Assembly: GCA_031181345.1 (NCBI GenBank)
Contig: JAPSLC010000013.1
Location: forward strand, 30,862 to 94,861
Direction of reading: 5' to 3'
From: Cupriavidus sp.
Lineage (GTDB): Bacteria > Pseudomonadota > Gammaproteobacteria > Burkholderiales > Burkholderiaceae
Length of the DNA stretch: 64,000 bases
A program made the position numbers and the translations under genes. Of this stretch, positions 1-9,182 are shown in pieces. The notes under the pieces are model-generated. The model did no database searches. It saw only the letters and a list, made by a program, of their open reading frames with translations, and was not told the origin of the DNA. Numbering within the stretch: position 1 is the stretch's first letter; the number at the start of each line of letters is the position of its first letter.

Positions 1-669
1 TGGACGGCGACAGCAGCGGCGCGATCTTGCGCTTGCCGCACAGCTTGCCCCAGACATACTGCAGCACGTCGCTACCCTGCACCACGATCACCAGGAAGGC
101 GATCAGCAGCAGGTTGCGGCCCTCGAAGCCCGGGATCGGCAGCGTCAGCAGCGCCGGCACGTGCGAGATGCAGAACACACAGATCATCACTGCCCACTGC
201 ACGCCCGCGCAACGCTCGAGGAACCGCGTGGTCTCGGCCGACAGCGCCGCCAGGATCGGCAGCAGCAGGAAGGCGTAGACCGGAATCAGGATCGAGAACA
301 TGCCGTACCAGTCCACATAGACCAGCACGTATTGCATCGGCAGGAACAGGAAGAAGGCGGCGACGATCGCGCGATGGTCGCCGCGCCGGGTGGTCGTGAT
401 GGTGACGAACTCGCGCAGCGCGAAGAACGACAGCAGGTAGAACAGCACGATCACGGCGGTGCGGCCGAGCGCGAAGGCCACGCCCATCGCGCCGATCATC
501 CACCACCAGGCCCAGACCCGCTGCGCGAGGTTGTCGATCACCGGGTGCGAGCCGCCGCCGGCGAGGCGCCAGCGCAACAGCAGCGTCACGGTCGAGGCGA
601 GCAGCAGCACGGCAAACAGGCCGCCGAACAGCAGCCAGGTCTCGTGGTTCCAATGCAGGGTCGGCATGG
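1..669 (-). CDS. Phosphatidate cytidylyltransferase (CdsA/YnbB-like), 3' end outside window
   Basis: Minus-strand frame from CAT 667-669 reads MPTLHWNHETWLLFGGLFAVLLLASTVTLLLRWRLAGGGSHPVIDNLAQRVWAWWW...VVQGSDVLQYVWGKLCGKRKIAPLLSPS; polytopic, with the CdsA-like SDVLQYVWGKLCGKRKIAPLLSP signature. Confidence 0.85.
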
Positions 670-673
670 CGGG

Positions 674-1300
674 TCAATCCAGTATGGGGGCGAGCGCGAG
701 CAGGCCGTCGCGGCATCGGCCCAGGAAGCGGTCCTTGTCGTCGTCCGGCGCCAGCAGCACCGGCTGACCAAACGTCACCGTGCACAGCAGCGGCACCGGC
801 ACGATCTCGCCCTTGGGCATCACGCGGTTCAGGTTGTCGATCCAGACCGGCACGAACTCGACCGACGGGCAGGCTCGCGCCAGATGGAAGATGCCGCTCT
901 TGAACGGCAGCAGCCGCGCCTCGGTGGTGTTGCGCGTGCCTTCGGGGAACAGGATCAGCGAATCGCCGCCCTCCAGCGCGGCGCGCATCAGCGCGACCGG
1001 ATCGCTGCCCGGGTCGCTGCGGGTGCGGTCGATCAGCAGCGCACGAAAGACATCGCGCCCGATGAAGCGCCGCAACGGCGAGCGGTCCCAGTAATCGGCG
1101 CCGGCCACCGGACGCGTGCTCGGCCGCAGCTCCGGCGGCAGGCAGCCCCAGATCAGCACGAAGTCGCCGTGGCTGCTGTGATTGGCAAAGTAGACGCGCT
1201 GCACCGCCGCCGGCACGCAGCCTTGCCAGTTGGCCCGCATGCCGGTCAGCAGGCGGGCGAAGACGATGATGGCGCGCGCGGTCACGCGGGCAATCCACAT
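674..1300 (-). CDS. 1-acyl-sn-glycerol-3-phosphate acyltransferase (LPLAT family)
   Basis: 208 aa; HX4D motif NHSSHGD and FPEGTR motif. Confidence 0.9.
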   Translation of the reverse strand: MWIARVTARAIIVFARLLTGMRANWQGCVPAAVQRVYFANHSSHGDFVLIWGCLPPELRPSTRPVAGADYWDRSPLRRFIGRDVFRALLIDRTRSDPGSDPVALMRAALEGGDSLILFPEGTRNTTEARLLPFKSGIFHLARACPSVEFVPVWIDNLNRVMPKGEIVPVPLLCTVTFGQPVLLAPDDDKDRFLGRCRDGLLALAPILD

Positions 1301-1304
1301 GGCG

Positions 1305-1757
1305 TTATCCCAGGATCGATGCGAGAAAGGTCAGTGCAAGCTGTATGACGGTCAGCGCGCCGCAGATGCGCACCAGGCGCAACGCACCGCGCGCACGGTC
1401 GGCCATCGTCCGGCCCTGGCGGCTCGGCGTCATCCAGCCCAGCTGCGTCAGCGCTGCGTCGAGCCCCGCAAGATCCGCGGCCCCGTGGCGGCTCGCGTAC
1501 GTCGCCAGCGCCTCGAACAGGCGGCGGTCGATCGCTACGCGCACCAGCAGCCAGAGCTGGGCCAGCGCCAGCAGCACCGGTACGGCCGTGAGCCAGCGCG
1601 ACAACGTGGCGGCGGTCAGCAGCCATACCGTGGCAAGGCCGAAGGCCAGGCCGGCCGCTGCGATCCAGATGGCGGCCGACAGCGCGCCGGCGACCGCCTG
1701 CGCGGTCCAGGCTTCGATGTTGGCGGCGGCATCGTTCCGCATCGAATCAGGATGCAT
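1305..1757 (-). CDS. Small membrane protein of unknown function within the lipid operon
   Basis: 150 aa with hydrophobic stretches at both ends; start overlaps the end of the upstream PAP2/DSP gene. Confidence 0.7.
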   Translation of the reverse strand: MHPDSMRNDAAANIEAWTAQAVAGALSAAIWIAAAGLAFGLATVWLLTAATLSRWLTAVPVLLALAQLWLLVRVAIDRRLFEALATYASRHGAADLAGLDAALTQLGWMTPSRQGRTMADRARGALRLVRICGALTVIQLALTFLASILG

Positions 1758-3150
1758 GATGGCGCTCCGGTGCGTGGGTTTGCATCAGCCAGCGCCGCAA
1801 CGCGTCGGCATGGGCGTCGCCGAGCACGACCGCTGGACGGTGCGCACCCAAATGCGCCAGCGCGGCTTCGACGGCCGCCGCGGCATCCGCCCCGCCTTGG
1901 CGGCGCGCGAGCCAGGCGGCGACCACCATTGCGCTGCGCGAATAGCCGAGCGCGCAGCTGACCAGTACGTGTCTTCCCTCCGCGTGCCAGGCGTCGAGCT
2001 GGGCCACCGCCTGCTCGAGCTGCGCGGCGCTCGGCACGGTCAGGTCCAGCATCGGCACGCAACGATAGGCGAGCGCGTCGCCGCCGACCGCGCGCGGCAG
2101 TTCGGCGCTCAAATCGAGCACAGCGTCGGCGCCGGATGCGCGCAGGTCGGCTGGCGTCTGAAAGCGTCCGACCCGGATGCGGTCGGCGATCGCGCTTGCC
2201 TGCGGCGCACGCCGCGTCCACCAGCGCGAATTGAGGAAGGCGCCCAGCAGATAGGGCGCCAGCACCCAGCGCGCGGCGATCGCCATGGTGCCGTCGCTGT
2301 CCTTCTGGAACCAGGCCGGCGCGGCCAGCGCATAGATCCGCGCGACGCAGGCCAGCGCCAACGCGCCCCACAACAGCAACAGCGCCAGCGTGACCGAGGC
2401 GCCCAGCGCCAGCAGCGCGCACAGCAGCGTGGCCGCCGCACCGAGCACGTAGCGGCGCGCGAGGCGGCGCGAAGCCATATCCGGCGCGCTTGCCGCGATC
2501 GCCGGCAGGCGCAGCGGAAACAGATAGACGCACAGCCAGCCGACCAGCGCACCGGTCGGCACATCGATCAGATGGTGCTGCCATGTCGTCAGCACCGAAA
2601 CGCCGATCAGCGCGAACCAGCCGTGCAGCAGCCAATGCCAGCGCCTGGGAAGGTCCGCGGCGAACGCGACCCACAGGACGATCAGCAGGCCGATATGTAG
2701 CGATGGCGCCTGGTTGAACGGCAGGTCGAAGCCGCCCAGCAGCGTGAATAGCTGGCCCGGCAGCCCGTCCGCCGCCGGACGCGTGAAGGCGAAGCGCAGC
2801 GGGAACGCGATGAAGCAGGCGACCGAGATCAATTGCGCCGCGACCAGACGCTTGACGTGCGTCAGCAGCCCGGCCCGCGTGCGCCACAGGAAGAACGAGA
2901 TGCCGTACAGCAGGTCGATTGACCAGTACGGCACGATGGTCCAGGGCACGAACGGGATGCCGCGTTCCCAGCCGAAGTGAAACGACGGCACGTCCGCGCG
3001 CTGGCTGGCCAGCCAGTTGGCAAAGCCGTAGCTCGAGAAAAACAGCGCGCCGGCCAGCACAAGCAGCAGGCAGGCCAGACCCCAGGGGCGCGGCTCGTCC
3101 ATGGCCGGTGGCGGCGCTTCGGGCCGCGTGGCGGCAGGCAAGGCGCTCAT
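1747..3150 (-). CDS. Bifunctional PAP2-superfamily / dual-specificity phosphatase fusion protein (YnbD-like)
   Basis: N-terminal membrane domain with PSLH...TTWQHHLIDVPTG (PAP2/AUR1-like motifs) and C-terminal CX5R phosphatase loop VSCALGYSRS; start CAT 3148-3150 overlaps the upstream stop by 4 bp. Confidence 0.88.
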   Translation of the reverse strand: MSALPAATRPEAPPPAMDEPRPWGLACLLLVLAGALFFSSYGFANWLASQRADVPSFHFGWERGIPFVPWTIVPYWSIDLLYGISFFLWRTRAGLLTHVKRLVAAQLISVACFIAFPLRFAFTRPAADGLPGQLFTLLGGFDLPFNQAPSLHIGLLIVLWVAFAADLPRRWHWLLHGWFALIGVSVLTTWQHHLIDVPTGALVGWLCVYLFPLRLPAIAASAPDMASRRLARRYVLGAAATLLCALLALGASVTLALLLLWGALALACVARIYALAAPAWFQKDSDGTMAIAARWVLAPYLLGAFLNSRWWTRRAPQASAIADRIRVGRFQTPADLRASGADAVLDLSAELPRAVGGDALAYRCVPMLDLTVPSAAQLEQAVAQLDAWHAEGRHVLVSCALGYSRSAMVVAAWLARRQGGADAAAAVEAALAHLGAHRPAVVLGDAHADALRRWLMQTHAPERHHAS

Positions 3151-4910
3151 GCGTCGCGCCTGCGTGCCAGGCTGACGGTGAAGATGCCCCAGCGGTCGAT
3201 TCGCTGCGTCACCTTGTCGAAGCCGGCGCTGCGCACCAGTTCGTCCATTTCCGCCTGCGAGCGGCGCCGCATCACCCACGCCGCGCCGGCGCGGTGGCTG
3301 GTCAGCACGCGGGCGATGAATTCGAGCTGCGGATGCCAGGGCTGGCCCGTGTAGACCAGATAGCCGCCCGGCGGTACCGCACGCGCCAGGCCATCGAGCG
3401 ATCGGCGGATCATCGCGTTGTCGGGAAACAGCTCGTACAGGCCGGAGACGACGGCCAGGGTCGGCGCCGGCGACAGCGCGGCCAGATCGTCGCCATCGAA
3501 GGCGTCGCCCTGCTCGAAGCGGGCGATGCCGCCCAGGCCCTTGGCCGCGATCAACGCCCTGCCCTGCTCGACGTTCAGCGCGCTGTAGTCGCGCAGCAGG
3601 ATCGATTGGACCGCGACGCGGTCGAGCTTTTCCAGCGCCTCGAGCACGTAGCGCCCGTGACCGGCCGCGATATCGACCATCCGCACCGGCATGCCGGCCG
3701 CATGCAGCCGGCGCACGGCCTCGGCAATCAGTTCCTCGGCGTGGACCTTGCGCTGACGGATCCCGCGCCAACCGATCGCATCGAGGTATTGCCGGTCGGC
3801 CATGCGGCCGAGCGCGCCGCGGCCCGAGGGCGTGTTGCAATAGACATAGTCAAGGGTCGAGCCGGAATCGAAGCCGGTTTCGTGCCCCAGCCGCACGCCG
3901 TCCGACAGCAGGCCGCCGAGCTCGAGGTTCGCGCGCGCCGCGCGCCAATACCACGCTGCCAGGCCGGTCGGCGTCGAGGCGAGCCGGTCCGATTCCTCGC
4001 GGAACGGCCCAATCTGGTCCGCATCGAGCAGCGAGCGCGGCGCCGAGGGCGTGTCGAACTCGCGCAGGATGAAGCGACGCGCCGCGTCCACCGCGCGCTG
4101 ACGATCGCGCTCGCCCAGCGTGTCGTGATAGAAGCCATCGAGCACGATGCGCTCCTTGATCCGGCTGCCCAGCCGCTCGTAGAAGCGGTCCTGCGGTCCG
4201 CGATGCACGACCCAGTCGGCGCCGGAGATCAGCAACTGCGTCGGCACGGTGATCGCGGCGGCGTCGGCGACGATCCGTTCGGCGGTCTCGTACAGGTCCA
4301 GCAGGATATTGACCGCGATCGGCCGCGTGATCAGCGGATCGCGGTCATAGCTGGCGATGCGCTCGGGATCGTGGGTCAGGAACTTCGCCTTGACATAGCT
4401 GTTGACGAAGAACTTGCCGCGCAGCCGCTGCATCAGCTTCAGGCCCGGGCGTGCAAACGGCACATACAGCTTGACCTTGAACGCGGGCGAGGCCAGCACC
4501 AGCGCGCGGATCGGCGGCGCGTAGTCGTGCACCCAGGTCGCGGCGAGCACCGCGCCAACGCTCTGCGCCACCACCGCCATCCGCTCCAGCGGGATGCCGT
4601 GGTTGCCGGCGATATGTCCGGTGAAGCTCTGGATATCGCGCACGGAATCGGCAAGGCTCGGGCTGTAGCCGCGCTCTCCCGGCGAGCGGCCATGGCCGCG
4701 GGCGTCCCAGGCAAAGATGTCGTAGCCCGGCAGGTTCAGTTCGTCGGCAAGGTGAGCGACACGGCCGGAATGCTCGTGCCCGCGATGGAACAGCACTACC
4801 GCGCCGCGCGGCTGTCCCTCGACCGCAGGCCAGTGCCGATAGAACAGCGTCTGGCCGTCGTGGGTCTGGAACTGCAGCTCCTGCGGCTGGCGCATCGACA
4901 GTCGGTCCAT
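3147..4910 (-). CDS. Bifunctional alpha/beta hydrolase / class I SAM-dependent methyltransferase (YnbC-like)
   Basis: 587 aa; N-terminal hydrolase (DARGHGRSPGERG, VAQSVGAVLAA), C-terminal methyltransferase (VDIAAGHGRYVLEAL). Confidence 0.88.
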   Translation of the reverse strand: MDRLSMRQPQELQFQTHDGQTLFYRHWPAVEGQPRGAVVLFHRGHEHSGRVAHLADELNLPGYDIFAWDARGHGRSPGERGYSPSLADSVRDIQSFTGHIAGNHGIPLERMAVVAQSVGAVLAATWVHDYAPPIRALVLASPAFKVKLYVPFARPGLKLMQRLRGKFFVNSYVKAKFLTHDPERIASYDRDPLITRPIAVNILLDLYETAERIVADAAAITVPTQLLISGADWVVHRGPQDRFYERLGSRIKERIVLDGFYHDTLGERDRQRAVDAARRFILREFDTPSAPRSLLDADQIGPFREESDRLASTPTGLAAWYWRAARANLELGGLLSDGVRLGHETGFDSGSTLDYVYCNTPSGRGALGRMADRQYLDAIGWRGIRQRKVHAEELIAEAVRRLHAAGMPVRMVDIAAGHGRYVLEALEKLDRVAVQSILLRDYSALNVEQGRALIAAKGLGGIARFEQGDAFDGDDLAALSPAPTLAVVSGLYELFPDNAMIRRSLDGLARAVPPGGYLVYTGQPWHPQLEFIARVLTSHRAGAAWVMRRRSQAEMDELVRSAGFDKVTQRIDRWGIFTVSLARRRDA

Positions 4911-4913
4911 GGC

Positions 4914-5570
4914 TTACTCCGCGGTCCGGGTCGGCGCCTGGGCTTCGTCTTGGGCTTGTGCGTGTGCTTCGGCGACGCCGCGCCGTACCCGGTTGACGAT
5001 GGTGAGCACCGACAGCAGCGACAGCAGCAGCCACAGCCACGGCCCGACCGCGCCGAAACCCAGCCCGAGCCCGGCCCACAGCGCAATCGCCCCGACCACG
5101 AGTGCCCGATCGCTCTTGCCGAAGGGGCCGTCATAACGGCGGCTCGCACCGGCCAGCGGACCGATCAGCCCGGCGGCCTCGACGATCACCGCCAGCAAGG
5201 CGAACGGGACGACCTGGGCGAGATTGAAGTCGGGCAGCGCGGCCAGCGGCAGGATCAGCGCGAGGTCCGAGACGATGTCGCCGAGCTCGTTCAGATAGGC
5301 GCCCAGCGCGCTCTTCTGGCCGTGCTCGCGCGCCAGCATGCCGTCGATCGCATTGAGCGCCATCCGCGCGAACAGCCACAACGGAAACAGCAGGAACAGC
5401 ACCGGGGTCTCGGCCACCAGCGCGCCGATCGCCGCGAGCGCGCCGATGGCCAGCGAGCCGGCCGCCGCGACCAGCGTCACCTGATTGGCGGTGGCGCCGC
5501 GCTCGGCCAGATCCTGGACCAGCGGTCGCAGCCACGCCTGAAATCTGGGCTTGAGTTCGTAGAGCGTCAT
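4914..5570 (-). CDS. CDP-alcohol phosphatidyltransferase family protein (YnbA-like)
   Basis: Start MTLYELKPRFQAWLRPL at CAT 5568-5570; motif NAIDGMLAREHGQKSALGAYLNELGD (CDP-AP signature variant). Confidence 0.88.
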   Translation of the reverse strand: MTLYELKPRFQAWLRPLVQDLAERGATANQVTLVAAAGSLAIGALAAIGALVAETPVLFLLFPLWLFARMALNAIDGMLAREHGQKSALGAYLNELGDIVSDLALILPLAALPDFNLAQVVPFALLAVIVEAAGLIGPLAGASRRYDGPFGKSDRALVVGAIALWAGLGLGFGAVGPWLWLLLSLLSVLTIVNRVRRGVAEAHAQAQDEAQAPTRTAE

Positions 5571-5680
5571 TGCGCCGGCCTCCCGCAGAGCTTGCGCCGG
5601 AAGCGGCATGGCGATGCGCCAGGCTGAACCGGAACCCGGCGCGCTGTGCGACCGGTGAACCGGGCCCCCCCTTCCGGATT

Positions 5681-5701
5681 TATTGGTATTGGTATTGGTA
5701 T
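5681..5701. repeat. Short TATTGG hexanucleotide tandem repeat (about 3.5 copies)
   Basis: tattggtattggtattggtat in the intergenic gap between the O-antigen and lipid operons. Confidence 0.9.
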
Positions 5702-5845
5702 CTGGTCTTGCCTCGACGCCGCGCATGCCTTCTGGGGCAGCGGGCGTCAAGGCCGAGACATTACCAGAACTGCCGTCGGCGGTGAATTCAACGAAGTCTC
5801 ATTCACCCGCCGCCAACATCGCCGCCAACCACGCTCTTCTGTCGA

Positions 5846-7153
5846 CTACTGCGCCACCACGCTGCAGTCCTCGTCTTCCTTCTTGTTCTCCTTGTTCCCC
5901 TTGTTCCCCTTCTCGTCCCTCTCTTCCGCCTGCGGGTCGCGGCGCAGCCAGCCCTCCAGCTTGTCGATCACGCGCGCAAAGCTGAACTGGCTGTCGTAGT
6001 AGCGCCTGGCGGATTCGCCCATCGCCTGCCGCGCCTGCGGCGGCAGCGCCCGCAGCTTGCGCACCGCTGCCAGCAGGGCCGCGCTGTCGCCGGCCGGACA
6101 GGTCACGCCCGCGCCCGCATCCTCGACCACACGCGCACCTTCGCCATCGAGCATGGCGACGATGGGCACGCCGGTGGCCAGATACGACTGCACCTTGCTG
6201 GGCACCGTCATCGCGAACAGCGGATCGGGTTTGAGGGTCACCAGCAGCGCATCGGCCTGCCGGTAGAAATCCGGCAATCGGTCAGCCGCGACAAGCCCGT
6301 GAAATCGCACCCGGGCCCCCAGCCCCCGCCGCGCGACCTCGTCGGCCATCCAGCCCGCCGCGCTGCCCGCGCCGACGAAATGCCAGCGCGTGCCATCCTC
6401 GCCCGCGGCCTCGACGGCATCGAGCACGGCGGCAAATCCCTGGGCATGGCCGAGATTGCCGAGGTAATAGATATCGAAGCCGTCCTTGCCGCCGCCTTCG
6501 GCAAGCGGCTGCGCCGCGGTGCGGTCTTCCGCGCGGCCGTCGCCCCAGTTCGGCAGATAGCTGATCCGCGAGCGGCTGCCGGCGCGTTCGTTCAGCAGCG
6601 GGATATAGGCGCGCGATTGCGAGAAGACGTGGTCGCAGCGGCGGTAGACCCATGCCATGAACGCTGCGATCGGCGCCAGCAGCAGCGACGAGCGCACCGC
6701 GCCGACCGCGCTGATCGATTCGGGCCACAGGTCCTGCACCCACAGCATCAGGCGGGCCCGCTTCAGGCGGCTGAGCACGACGCCGGGCAACCCGACGGTG
6801 CCGGGCGAGGGCTGGCAAACGAACACATGGTCGAAGCGCCGGCCGCGCAGCTTCCACGCCCCCAGCACACTGGCGCTCAGCGCGAAGCTCAGGTAGTTCA
6901 GCGCCAGTCGCCGATAGCCCTTGCCGCGGGCGACCATCGGCACGCGTACGATGTCGACCTCGTCCAGCGCGGCAAAGTCCTTTGGTGCCCGCCGAAACGA
7001 CTCGAACACGGTGCCGTGCGGGTAATTGGGCACGCCCGTCAGCACCGTGACCGCGTGTCCGCGCCGCGCGAGCTCGACCGCGAGTTCGTTGAAGCGGAAG
7101 TTCTCCGGCCAGAAATGCTGGCTCAGGATCAGAACCCGGGTGCCGGCTGTCAT
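5846..7153 (-). CDS. Glycosyltransferase family 4 (WbuB-like)
   Basis: Start MTAGTRVLILSQHFWPENFRFNELAVELARRGHAVTVLTGVPNYPHG, characteristic of WbuB-type transferases; low-complexity Lys/Asn C-terminus. Confidence 0.88.
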   Translation of the reverse strand: MTAGTRVLILSQHFWPENFRFNELAVELARRGHAVTVLTGVPNYPHGTVFESFRRAPKDFAALDEVDIVRVPMVARGKGYRRLALNYLSFALSASVLGAWKLRGRRFDHVFVCQPSPGTVGLPGVVLSRLKRARLMLWVQDLWPESISAVGAVRSSLLLAPIAAFMAWVYRRCDHVFSQSRAYIPLLNERAGSRSRISYLPNWGDGRAEDRTAAQPLAEGGGKDGFDIYYLGNLGHAQGFAAVLDAVEAAGEDGTRWHFVGAGSAAGWMADEVARRGLGARVRFHGLVAADRLPDFYRQADALLVTLKPDPLFAMTVPSKVQSYLATGVPIVAMLDGEGARVVEDAGAGVTCPAGDSAALLAAVRKLRALPPQARQAMGESARRYYDSQFSFARVIDKLEGWLRRDPQAEERDEKGNKGNKENKKEDEDCSVVAQ

Positions 7154-8286
7154 GCGCTGTCCTTGCGCCACACCACGCGGTCCACGTAATCGGTATAGCT
7201 GTGCAGGATGCGCAGGACCTTGTCGGAGACGTTGTCCGCGCCATAGTCGTCGACCATCTTCAACTGCCGGTGCTCGCCACGGCCCTGCGCGTCCAGGATC
7301 GCCAGGGCCTGGCGGATGCGCTCGGGATTGAGCCCGACCATCATCACCGCGCCCTCCTCCATGCCCTCCGGCCGCTCGTGGGCCTCGCGCAGGTTCAGCG
7401 CGGGGAAGTTCAGCAGCGACGATTCCTCGGTGACGGTGCCGCTGTCCGACAGTACCGCGCGGGCCTCGCATTGCAGCCGCACATAATCGAGAAAGCCGAG
7501 CGGCTTGAGCAGCCGCACGTTGGCCGGAAACTCCAGCCCCAGTGCGTCGATACGCTTGCGCGTGCGTGGATGCGTCGACACGATGACCGGCAGGCCGCTG
7601 TCGTTGGCGAGCTCCGCCAGCACCTGCGCGAGCCGGCGCAGCCGCTCGGGCGTGTCGACGTTTTCCTCGCGGTGCGCGCTGACCACGTAGAAGCGCCGCG
7701 GCTGCAGGTCCAGACTGTCCAGCACGGTGGAAGCGGCGATGCCGGGCCGGTAGTAGTCCAGCACCTCGCGCAAGGGGCTGCCGGTCTTGATCACGCGATC
7801 CGGCGGCAGGCCCTCGCGCAGCAGATATTCGCGCGCGATGTCGCTATAGGTCAGATTGATATCGGCGATATGGTCGACGATGCGACGGTTGATCTCTTCC
7901 GGCACGCGCTCGTCGAAGCTGCGGTTGCCGGCCTCCATATGAAAGACCGGCACCTTGCGCCGCTTGGCCGCGATCGCGCCCAGGCTGCTGTTGGTATCGC
8001 CGAGGATCAGCAGCGCATCCGGCCGTTCGCTGGCGAGTACCGCGTCGGTCCGGACGATGACCTCGCCGATGGTCGCGGCCGGCGACTCGCGCGCGGCATC
8101 GAGAAAGTGGTCCGGCCGGCGGACTTCCAATTGCTCGAAGAACACCTCGTTCAGTTCGAAGTCGTAGTTCTGGCCGGTATGCACCAGGCAATGGTCGCAA
8201 TGCCGGTCCAGCAGCGCGATGATGCGCGACAGGCGAATGATCTCGGGCCGTGTGCCGAGCAGGGTCATCACCTTGAGCCGTTTCAT
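7150..8286 (-). CDS. UDP-N-acetylglucosamine 2-epimerase family (WbjD/FnlC-like)
   Basis: MKRLKVMTLLGTRPEIIRLSRIIALLDRHCDHCLVHTGQNYDFELNEVFFEQL; HMEAGNRSFDERVPEEINRRIVDHIADINLTYS. Confidence 0.9.
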   Translation of the reverse strand: MKRLKVMTLLGTRPEIIRLSRIIALLDRHCDHCLVHTGQNYDFELNEVFFEQLEVRRPDHFLDAARESPAATIGEVIVRTDAVLASERPDALLILGDTNSSLGAIAAKRRKVPVFHMEAGNRSFDERVPEEINRRIVDHIADINLTYSDIAREYLLREGLPPDRVIKTGSPLREVLDYYRPGIAASTVLDSLDLQPRRFYVVSAHREENVDTPERLRRLAQVLAELANDSGLPVIVSTHPRTRKRIDALGLEFPANVRLLKPLGFLDYVRLQCEARAVLSDSGTVTEESSLLNFPALNLREAHERPEGMEEGAVMMVGLNPERIRQALAILDAQGRGEHRQLKMVDDYGADNVSDKVLRILHSYTDYVDRVVWRKDSA

Positions 8287-9179
8287 GACGCGTCTCCTTG
8301 CCGGCGCCGCGCGGGCGCATACGCTTGCAGATAGTCGGCGTGCATCGCCGCGATCAGGTCTTCCCAAGGGGGCGGCGCATAGTCGAGCGCCGCCCGCAGC
8401 CGCGCCGAATCGAGCGAGCGGTCGATGGCCGGCTGCATCTCGCGGTGGATGGCGATCTCATGCCCATATTGGCGAGCCACCAGCCGCAGCAGCCGATCCT
8501 TGTCGATCGGCGCCGCGCTCAGGTGGTAGAGGCCGGCCAGTTCGCGCCGCGGCAAGATGCGTTCGCGCAGCAAGCGGGCGATCTCGACGGTGGGCAGGCC
8601 GGAGAACACCGCGCCGCCGTAACCGGTCACCGACCCGCGCTGGCCGAGAAACCAGTCGACCAGGCTGATGCCGCGCGCCGATTCGTGGCCGATCAGCGAG
8701 GTACGCAGGGTCAGATGGCCGCCGTAGTCGACCTCGCCAAGCCGCTTGCTGCGGCCGTAGAGATCATCCGCATCGGCCGGATCGCTTTCGCGATAGCCTC
8801 CTGTCCGGCCCGAGAAGACGCAGTCGGTCGAGACATGGACCAGCCGCGCGCCGACCGCCGTGCAGGCACGCGCGAGCCGGTGCGGCAGGCTCGCGTTCAG
8901 CGCGATCGCCGCCAGCGGGTCCTGCGCCTGCTCGCGCTGCTTGATCAGCCCGACGCAATTGATCAATGCATCGGGCTTGACGAGGCGAACGAGACCATCG
9001 AGGGTGGACTCGTCCAGCGCATCGACACCCGGATGCAGACGTCCACGTGCCGGCACCAGATAGCCGTCCGGCAGCGGCGTCCGCAGCGACCCATGCACTT
9101 CGATGTCAGGGTCTGCGGCCAGATGCCGGTAGAGCGTATAGCCGAGCATGCCGCCGGCGCCGAGCACGAGCACGCGCAT
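8283..9179 (-). CDS. RmlD-like SDR family reductase (sugar nucleotide 4-reductase)
   Basis: 298 aa; MRVLVLGAGGMLGYTLYRHL, VHVSTDCVFSGRTGGYRESD, DLYGRSKRLGE. Confidence 0.87.
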   Translation of the reverse strand: MRVLVLGAGGMLGYTLYRHLAADPDIEVHGSLRTPLPDGYLVPARGRLHPGVDALDESTLDGLVRLVKPDALINCVGLIKQREQAQDPLAAIALNASLPHRLARACTAVGARLVHVSTDCVFSGRTGGYRESDPADADDLYGRSKRLGEVDYGGHLTLRTSLIGHESARGISLVDWFLGQRGSVTGYGGAVFSGLPTVEIARLLRERILPRRELAGLYHLSAAPIDKDRLLRLVARQYGHEIAIHREMQPAIDRSLDSARLRAALDYAPPPWEDLIAAMHADYLQAYAPARRRQGDAS

Positions 9180-9182
9180 CGC

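Noticed and set aside
72-1298. 408-aa minus-strand ORF
   Set aside because: Out-of-frame with the acyltransferase and CdsA-like genes, which show clear catalytic motifs in the other frame.
1747-3840. 697-aa version of the PAP2-DSP ORF
   Set aside because: The first ~230 codons overlap the YnbC-like gene in another frame and are low-information; the true start is at 3150 with a 4-bp overlap.
2919-5627. 902-aa plus-strand ORF
   Set aside because: Antisense to the YnbC/YnbA-like genes; Arg/Gln-rich low-information protein with no recognisable domain.
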